Assembly: GCF_015832195.1 (NCBI RefSeq)
Contig: NC_052046.1
Span: 20,886,161-20,950,160 of the forward strand
Length of the DNA: 64,000 bases
Source of the DNA: Motacilla alba alba
Taxonomy: Eukaryota > Chordata > Aves > Passeriformes > Motacillidae
Direction: 5' to 3'
The notes under the pieces are model-generated. The model did not search any database. It worked only from the letters and a program-made list of their open reading frames with translations, and had not been told where the DNA came from. Position numbers and translations under genes: made by a program. This document shows positions 56,716-64,000 of the stretch, one piece after another. Every line of letters starts with the position of its first letter. The stretch's first letter is position 1.

Positions 56716-59400
56716 GCAAAAAGTGACTTTTAGTATCTAGGTATCACCATCACATATTAAAGACTCCTTGGTAGGAGAATGTTAGCCAGAAGCTGAGGCC
56801 AGTAATTTCAAAGAGAAAATAACTGCATTTTTAACAGTAAAGACAAAGACAAGTCCCAACTTTGTGAGTAGTTTGTCCCAATAGTTAGTCCGTTCTTAAT
56901 GTCTTCAAATCAAGACAAGTGAAACCTCTTCTAGGAGGTACATTGTGTTCACCATCACAATGATTTAGATTTCATTCATTATAACTGGGTGAAGCAGAAT
57001 GGCTAGTGGTATACAAATCAGATTGATTTCATTTTTCCTTTTAAACTGTTACAATTCCATAAACTATATCTTAGCAAAAACATTTGTAGCATGGTTATGT
57101 GGGGAAGAAGTGTAAAACTACTCAAGGTAATTCAATGTCAAAGACTTATTGCCTTCTAAACACCTAATGGAAATTTAAAGCAAGTGGAAAAAGTACTTTT
57201 AAATTGAGCAAACCTTTTAACCTGAAATAGTTTTCTTTAACTGCATGATTGTGGGATATCTAAACTTTTACAACAAAAATTAACAGACAGATGATTTTTT
57301 ACATGACAGAAGATAAACTCATCCTTTGATTTCATATTGAAGAAGACCGTATTTTTCTCTGTCGAAGGCAGAAACTGAGTAGTACTCCAAAGCTGTTGTT
57401 ACAAATAGGATTTTTGAGTAGCTGAAGTTAGCTTTTCTTCATTGTGTTGTCCCCCTTCAATTTCCAGATTTCAGTTAGGTTGACTTCTTAAGATGACTTC
57501 TTTTTTACGGAGCTGATATCTTCTGACCGGGCTCACTGTCAGGCCCAAAACATATCTTCTCCCTTGCCTCTCCACTGAAGTGTTGCTGTCCCTAGGAATT
57601 TAGTCAACTCATTATCTGAGATGTATAATTTAAACTTGGGAGAAGCACTTACAAATACAAAGAACTACAAAGCACTGAGCAATTTGTATTTCTCCTTGTA
57701 TTAAATTCTTTGTTTGTTAAGAACCACTCACGGTACAATAGTCAAAATAAGTTACTACCAAAATCTGACAGCAGATCAGCAATCTAGTCAGAATTTTACA
57801 GCCACATAATGTATAACATGTTACAAATATTGCTAGCCACAGAAGGTTTTTGCAAATACTTGATTATATAAACATGAAAGAGGCTTGGCCTAAAGCATTA
57901 ATGAGAAATGTCTCAAAGCACATACTGTGTTTTAAGAGCATGCACTGAGAGGAATACATTTTATTCACCTTGGTAAGTTTTTTAAAGTGTGGGTTTGTAT
58001 TTTAAGCTTAGTCAAGAAGAAAGACTTTCATCTTATTGAAAATTCAGAATTAAGATGCATGGAGAGGGCTTAAATCAGCTATCTAAAATATTAATTAATA
58101 CAGTGCAATTAAGTGTAATAGCATTAATAGCATTTTCCTCTTCTATTTAAATTTTATTTTTATACAAAATGTTCACATTCTCTACAGATAAGAAAAATCA
58201 TCAGAAGTTGAGAGGTGTCATAGATAAGCTGTCTGTATACATGCTCACATTAAGAATGTGTTTTTGCCAAAATGTGTTTATGTCTTATCTGTTTCTACAC
58301 CAAGCATGGTAAACCCTGGATAAGCCCAGCCATAGGCCCCTTCACCATTTGTAATGGAACTTAATGCACAAGGGAAAGATTCAACAGGTGTGAATCTGCA
58401 CACAAAAAAAAAAAACCCTCTGAAGATAATCAGACTTACTGACAAATGAGCTTCTTTTTTCCTTCATTTTGTTTTCTCTATACACTTTGCTCTGCTGTAG
58501 ACATGCAGCAGTACCCCTTAATCTGAAGAAGGACCATCTGGTCTAGGATGGTTTTTTAGAACTTAACCACTTTAGTCCTTGGTAAAAGTGTGGATTAAGT
58601 TTGACATGGCTGGCTTCCCTTTCTCTCTTATTCCTTAGGAATTACATTGGGTTTGCTTGACTTCCAATGGAAATTGCTTAAATCACAAGTTAGCTCTTCT
58701 TTCATGCCATCAGGGATCCAGTGTGATCAGTTCTCAGTAGAGCTACACCCAGAAACCTGTATGCCTTGAAGACAAGAAAACTTAGATAGAAATAGATTCA
58801 GTTTAGTCTAAAAGAAAGTTAACATGATATCTGGGTTGGAACGCAGTTAATCAGGTCTTTTTGGAGAAAACTTAAGGTGGGGGGTGTGATACTTAGGTAA
58901 CATAAATTTAGTGTACAAGGGTAAGCTTGATGTGGTAAAAAATTATGTTAGAAAAGTGGTTGTTCCCCCAAAGATGCTTGGAAAGGAAATTCAGGATCCC
59001 TTATGAGAGGTATGATCTGTAAAGAAAAAAAGAAACAAACAACAAAACCCCACCTTAATTTTTTACAGAAGATTAATGATGATCACTGAGAAAATACAGG
59101 GAACTGGCTAATGCATTTCAAGACTTACCTAGGTTTGCAGGAAAAGAGATTTTCATTACAAAACCTAGTTTTTCCAATCATACAACTGTCTCTCAAGGAC
59201 TTTCTCCTGGACAAAAGGAGATATACTATGAAACCATTCATAGATTTCAAGGTATAAAAGTCAGTCTCAAGTGGAAGATCCTACCTGAGTTCTTCAAAAG
59301 CATGTCTAAAGCCTTAGCATTGTAAATTCTCAAATTGTAACAAGTGCCCAGGCTGGAATGGCAGAAGGTATGTTTGCTAATCATGTATTATCTTCTTAAT
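56716..59400. other. Intergenic AT-rich DNA, nothing recognised
   Basis: No gene, RNA gene or recognised repeat was found on either strand apart from short homopolymer A runs (about 58400-58412). No CpG clustering is present. Confidence 0.6.
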
Positions 59401-59402
59401 GG

Positions 59403-59472
59403 GTAAATACCCACTGAGAACTACAAGGGCACTGTCAGTAAATACCCACTGAGAACTACAAGAGCATTGTCA
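59403..59472. repeat. 35-bp tandem duplication
   Basis: The unit starting GTAAATACCCACTGAGAACT and ending in GCACTGTCA or GCATTGTCA occurs twice back to back (59403-59437 and 59438-59472), with two base differences. It sits at the left edge of the recognisable CR1. Confidence 0.9.
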
Positions 59473-61270
59473 GGGGTGTGCAGAGTTTTGGTTTAAATGG
59501 CAGAAGCTCAGCTTTAATTGAAATTGGCCAGAGATATCCAAAACCACAAGCAAGCCTTCTTCTGGTACATAAACAGCAAGCAGAAACAGACAAAAAAATA
59601 CTGGTCTGCTATTAAACAGAAAAGGTGAATCAGTCACCAACTGCTCAAGAAAGGTAGAGGTTTTCAACAGTTTCTTCACCTCTGTGCTTACCAGCACTGC
59701 TGGGCCCCAGGTGTTGGGAACAAAAACCCAGGCTGATGCAAACACAGATCTGCTGTTAGTGAAGACAGAGTTAAGTGTGAGCTGTTGCTAGAGCTTGACC
59801 CGTATGACTCAAGGGGCTCTGGTGATATCCCCCCACAAGAGGTCAAAACAGCTGGATCATGTCATTGTGAGGCCACTCTCCGTAGTCTTTGGGAAGTTGT
59901 GTAGATCAAGGAATGTCGCAGGAGACTGGAAGAAGTGTCATGTCACCCCACCTACAAGAAGAGCGTAAAGGAAGATCCAGCCATTTTACTTCAGTCCCTG
60001 GGAAGATTAAGGAATGAATCCTCCTGGGGGCTATTGCATGTCAGGTGAAGCACATGACTGGGAGGAGCCAGCATAGATTCTCCAAGGGCAAATTGTGTTC
60101 AACAAACCTGATTGCCTTCTATGACACAGTAACCTTAGTTGCTGTTGGGTGAGTGGTGGACGCTGCTTGCCTGGATTTCTCCAAGGCTCTAAGTATTGCT
60201 TCCCACAGCCTCCTTCCGCAGAAGCTGTTGTGTTATGGCCTAGACAAGGGGTCCTGAGGGTGGGTGGGCACCTGGCTGACCCAGGGCAGTGGTCAATCAC
60301 TTCTCTTCAAACTGACAGCCTGGCACGAGGGGTGCTCCCAGGGATTGATGCTGGGCCCAGCATGTTTATTTTTCAGGGTGATCTAGAAGACAGGATCAGG
60401 TCTATCCTGGTGCCGTTTTCCAATAATAATATACTGGTCAAGGAAGCAGATGCTTGTCAAGGGAGAGCCACCTTGCAGAAAGACCTGGATAAGCTGGAAC
60501 AGTGGGCTGATGAGAACATTGTGAAGTTCAGTGAGGACAAGTGTAAGGTTTTGCACCTGGAAAAGCAAAACCCTAGTCCAGGAGTGCAGCACAGTCAGGG
60601 ATCTACCCAGCTTGGGAGCAGCTCTGTGGGAAGGAGCCTGGCGCTCCTGGTGGACACAGCTCCATCTGCGTGCCCAGTGTGTTCCAGCAGCACAGAAAGG
60701 GAGCAGATCCTGGGTGGCTCCACCAAGGGCCTCACCAGCAGAGATGAATTCCTTATCCCACCCCACACAGTGCTTGTCAGGCCACACCTGCAATTCTGTG
60801 TCCAGTTTTGGCCCCTAGTGCACAACGCAGATGCGGACAGGCAGGAGAGGTCCAGAGGAGGGCCACAAAGGTAATCACAGGGATGGGAAGCCTGGCACAG
60901 GAAGAATGGCTGAGGGAACTGGGTTTGTTCAGCCTTGAGGACCTTGAAGGATCCTATGTTCCAGTGTTTAAAGGGTGGCTACAGAGAAGATGGAGGTTTA
61001 CAAGGAATCACATGGGAAGGAGGAGGGGTAATGGGTAGAAGTTACTCCTGGAGACATTCCATTTGAACATAACAGGAAAATTTTTCTCAATTATAACAAT
61101 TGGCAGTTGGAATATCTCCTCAGGGAAGTGTGGATTCTGGAAATTCGGATGCTTTTAAGGTCCAGCTGGCCACAGTGCTGGGTTGTCTTGTCTAGATCAC
61201 GCTTTTGCAAAGAAATGTTGAACAAGATGATCCTTAGTGTGTCCCTTCCAGTCTGGTATTCTATGATTCT
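59473..61270 (+). mobile_element. CR1 LINE with reverse-transcriptase remnants, plus orientation
   Basis: Conceptual reading with frameshifts gives CR1 ORF2 blocks in order: F-F-W-Y-I-N-S-K-Q-K near 59560, then F-N-S-F-F-T-S-V-L-T-type sequence near 59670, S-V-P-G-K-I-type near 59995, N-L-I-A-F-Y-D-type near 60105, L-Q-K-D-L-D-K-L-E-Q-W-A-D-E-N at 60476-60520, K-C-K-V-L-H-L, and L-V-R-P-H-L-Q-F-C near 60774. It ends CTGGTATTCTATGATTCTTA at about 61270. The longest open stretch (60149-60874) is a fragment of this LINE, not a host gene. Many stops and deletions make it inactive. Confidence 0.92.
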
Positions 61271-64000
61271 TAAATATCTTGAAATAAGAAGGTAACTGCC
61301 AAGGATCTGAGACACGGATTGTTTCTGTAGCAGAAGGGGTGCCATTTCTTCATGGTTTGGAATAGGTGACAGGATAGCTTTGGGTTTTCAGGTTTTTTTG
61401 CTTTTGACATTCCACACTCGAAGCAGAGACTGCAACTAACTATCTCAAAACAAAAAGAGGAAAAGAGACAATTCAAGCTGCTTTGACTGCTTTCTGGGCT
61501 GGAGAAACCTGAGAGAGTAGAAATTCTGCTTGCCTGATACATGTATTTCATTAATTTGAGCTCAGTTGTCAAACTCAGCACATTGTTTAGGAAGTTGCCC
61601 AGGTGTGATTCCTTAGACCAGTGTAGAATGCTTTTCCAAATAAATCCCCGATATATATGTTAGAGTAATATGTGTTTAGTTATCAACAAAATTCCTAAAA
61701 TAATAAAATTATTATTGAAAATTTTATATTAGTGTTGCTAGCCCCCACCTGTAACAAAAATGATGCTTCTCTAGATTACTTACTCATGGTAACAAAGATG
61801 TTTCAGTTGCTGATATAATTTTCCTGTGCAATTTTAATTAAAATAGAAAGTGGCATCAGAAGTATAAAAATACTGCTGACTTCGTTAGAAAGAACTTTCA
61901 GTTTGTGCAGAAGCACTATATTAGGAAAATAGAATTTAACATAAAAATAAAAGATTAATTCAGGCATCAGCAGAATTGGAAATTTCAGAAGCAAAACTTC
62001 AGATGCAAGAGAATAAATCTCTCAATCATTCCCACTACTGAATCTCACTAAGAATTTTATCCCAGAGCTTAGCAGCTAACTTGTATGATGTTACCTAATT
62101 TTGAAGTATTACTTATTTTATATTGGCTTTTTGTCTTCTGATATGTGCTAGCTTCCTCAGAGGAGAGATTTTGGCTAAGGAAGTAAATCCATTTGTTTTA
62201 TAAAACAAAAAATTATTTATTAAATATTGCTGTATGTCATAAAATTAAAAAACAACACGTTATCTTAGAAAATAAGATACTTAATTTTCTTTCACAGACT
62301 TAATGAAGAAGAATGACCTTAGTTTTAAGGGAAGTACAAGAGAATATAATTTTCATTTTAATATTTAATTACATTTGGCTGTTACGGGGTTTAATCAATA
62401 ATTGGATGGTACCATGAGTTCAGGCTAGTGATTTCTGAAACAGGTCTGAAAGTGTTTGAAAACTTTCTGTATGTCACTTGAAAATTGATAATTCAGTGTA
62501 AGCAACAGCCCACCTTAGAATAATACATATTTTTGGATATATCTTTAATGCATTATAACATTTCTGTGCTCACTTTTAATCAGATTGTCATTAGAGAAAC
62601 TTAGCCACCCTGTATTGCAAATATGGGTTGAGCATGAAGGTTACAAGTCCCTCCCCTCTTCTCCTGCATCCTGGTTATGCCTTGTGCACTTTCACTTCTG
62701 TTAGCCCTCTGTGCTTTCTTGCAGCTACTTTCACCTTGAAATGTTTTATGTTTGTAAGTGCTTCTTTTATTCTGCTGACAGAAAAGGAAGGAGTGAATCT
62801 AAACAACCACTTGATTTTTCCCCAAGCACAAAGTATAACTCCTATATGTGTAATCTGTGTTTATCAACAACATTTTATAACTATAATTTTACATTTACAT
62901 GTAAATGTATTTCAATTTACATTTTAAAATACAGAGCTCAGGGTTAGTTATTTTTAATTCTTTAGTTATTTAACTTAATTTTTCAGAGAATGAAGAACTA
63001 TTGAGCTCAATGAGAGCTATTGTTGAAGGAGCTGAAAACTCTATGATACTATGGTAACCTGCCTAACAGCTAAAAATTTTTGTCCTCCTCTCACTGACCA
63101 TTTTTTGTCTAGAGCATTTTACAGAATAACAGATATAAAATTTCAGTATAACAGGGATAAGAATAGCCTCCTCTACATATAAAAAAGTGAGACCTAGAGA
63201 AGGTATTTTGGCAACTATTAAGCAGTCTTAGAGGTTTGAAAATGTAAACATGGATTCCTATCTCTCTATGCTGTAGTTATTGCAAATTATATCATCTCCC
63301 CTTGGTTTAGAGAACCAATATTTAAGTGTCATAAACAGCTTCATTTTGGGGGGAAAAAAGGAATAATGTTCAACCAGAAAAACAGCAGATTCTTGAAATG
63401 ATTACAGAAGATTTGAATATGAATAGGGAGAGATCAGTAAGGTGATGATAAAATTTCTGTTGACTGGGAGAACTTTATAGCTATAACTCTTCACCAGAAA
63501 ACACTAATATTTATTATATATACAGAAATTTAAAACTAAGGGTCAATATCTCATATCTATCATACAAAGAGGCATACAAAATACTGGAGCAATTTTCATA
63601 TGGCAAAAGGAACAATATTCAAGGCGGTTTCTGCTGACTCATGTAATTTCAATGTCAAAATGCACAAAAGGAATTACTATGAAAAGAATTATTTTGCATG
63701 CTTTCTTGACACACGTACCAACGTGTTCAAGTCCATCCCTGTTTAAGCAAATGCTCTGATAATTAAATATTAAAATTAAAATAAATTATAATTTTTTTCT
63801 AACTCATTACTTCTGGCACTGAATTCTCTTATAACAAAGGAGGTGATGAGTTTGGGTGAAGACAGTTGTGGCCCTCTGTGCTGAGCATTTCACTCAGTAA
63901 TGCCATTAGTTTCCCTCATCTTAGGTGCTGGTGCTGTTGTAGTTGCCAGTGAGGACTAGATTGTCAGTCTTGGGGGAAAAAGGAAAAAAGTCCCTGACAT
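61271..64000. other. Intergenic AT-rich DNA to the window end
   Basis: No exon with paired splice sites, CpG island, RNA gene or recognised transposon was seen. If synteny with mammals holds, ERBIN would be the next gene rightwards, but nothing here resembles its first exons. Confidence 0.55.

Noticed and set aside
60149..60874. 241-codon plus-strand open frame
   Set aside because: Its readable part is the C-terminal CR1 reverse-transcriptase region (L-Q-K-D-L-D-K-L-E-Q-W-A-D-E-N and similar), so it is a LINE fragment and not a host gene.
1..64000. tRNA, rRNA, snoRNA or snRNA genes
   Set aside because: No cloverleaf with A and B boxes, rRNA segments or C/D and H/ACA box arrangements could be supported by eye. 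A tRNAscan-SE and Infernal run would be decisive.
1..64000. A novel multi-gene system
   Set aside because: Everything coding is explained by SGTB, NLN and retroelement remnants. No extra gene cluster is present.

Overview
This is vertebrate nuclear DNA, almost certainly from a bird and probably a songbird. The evidence is small exons with GT/AG introns, one CpG island, CR1 LINE pieces ending in the ATTCTATGA-type tail, and solo retroviral LTRs resembling those common in passerines. There is no sign of prokaryotic or viral gene organisation.

Two genes sit head to head around the CpG island at about 13.99-15.15 kb. On the minus strand (about 14.5 kb leftwards, running off the left edge) is SGTB, a TPR co-chaperone. 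Five coding exons are present, encoding the first 159 complete codons: the N-terminal dimerisation domain and the first two TPR units. On the plus strand (14,688-50,635) is the complete coding region of NLN, neurolysin, an M3 zinc metallopeptidase. Its 13 coding exons total 2,103 nt (700 residues plus stop) and all phases and splice sites agree. The mitochondrial-type leader, the HEFGH zinc site, the third zinc ligand and the Gly/Tyr-rich substrate loop are intact. The SGTB-NLN arrangement matches human 5q12.3. The two genes share a promoter region but have unrelated jobs: co-chaperone versus peptide hydrolysis.

Introns make up most of 1-50.5 kb. They contain a 40-bp x 11 minisatellite between the promoter and the first SGTB coding exon, a CT/CA microsatellite, two long inverted repeats in NLN introns 1 and 7, two solo LTRs with perfect target-site duplications flanking NLN exon 4, a third GC-rich LTR in intron 12, and CR1 fragments.

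From 50.6 kb to the end lies intergenic AT-rich DNA with no convincing gene. It holds an old, decayed CR1/L3-like element (about 54.7-56.7 kb, 3' end clear), a younger but broken CR1 (about 59.4-61.27 kb), and small duplications. The next gene expected from mammalian synteny (ERBIN) is not seen.

I found no undescribed multi-gene system. The most interesting observation is a solo LTR ending only 20 bp before NLN exon 4. It appears to supply the branch-point region of that exon's 3' splice site and also carries a sense AATAAA. The next is a fully pairable 36-bp hairpin in NLN intron 7.
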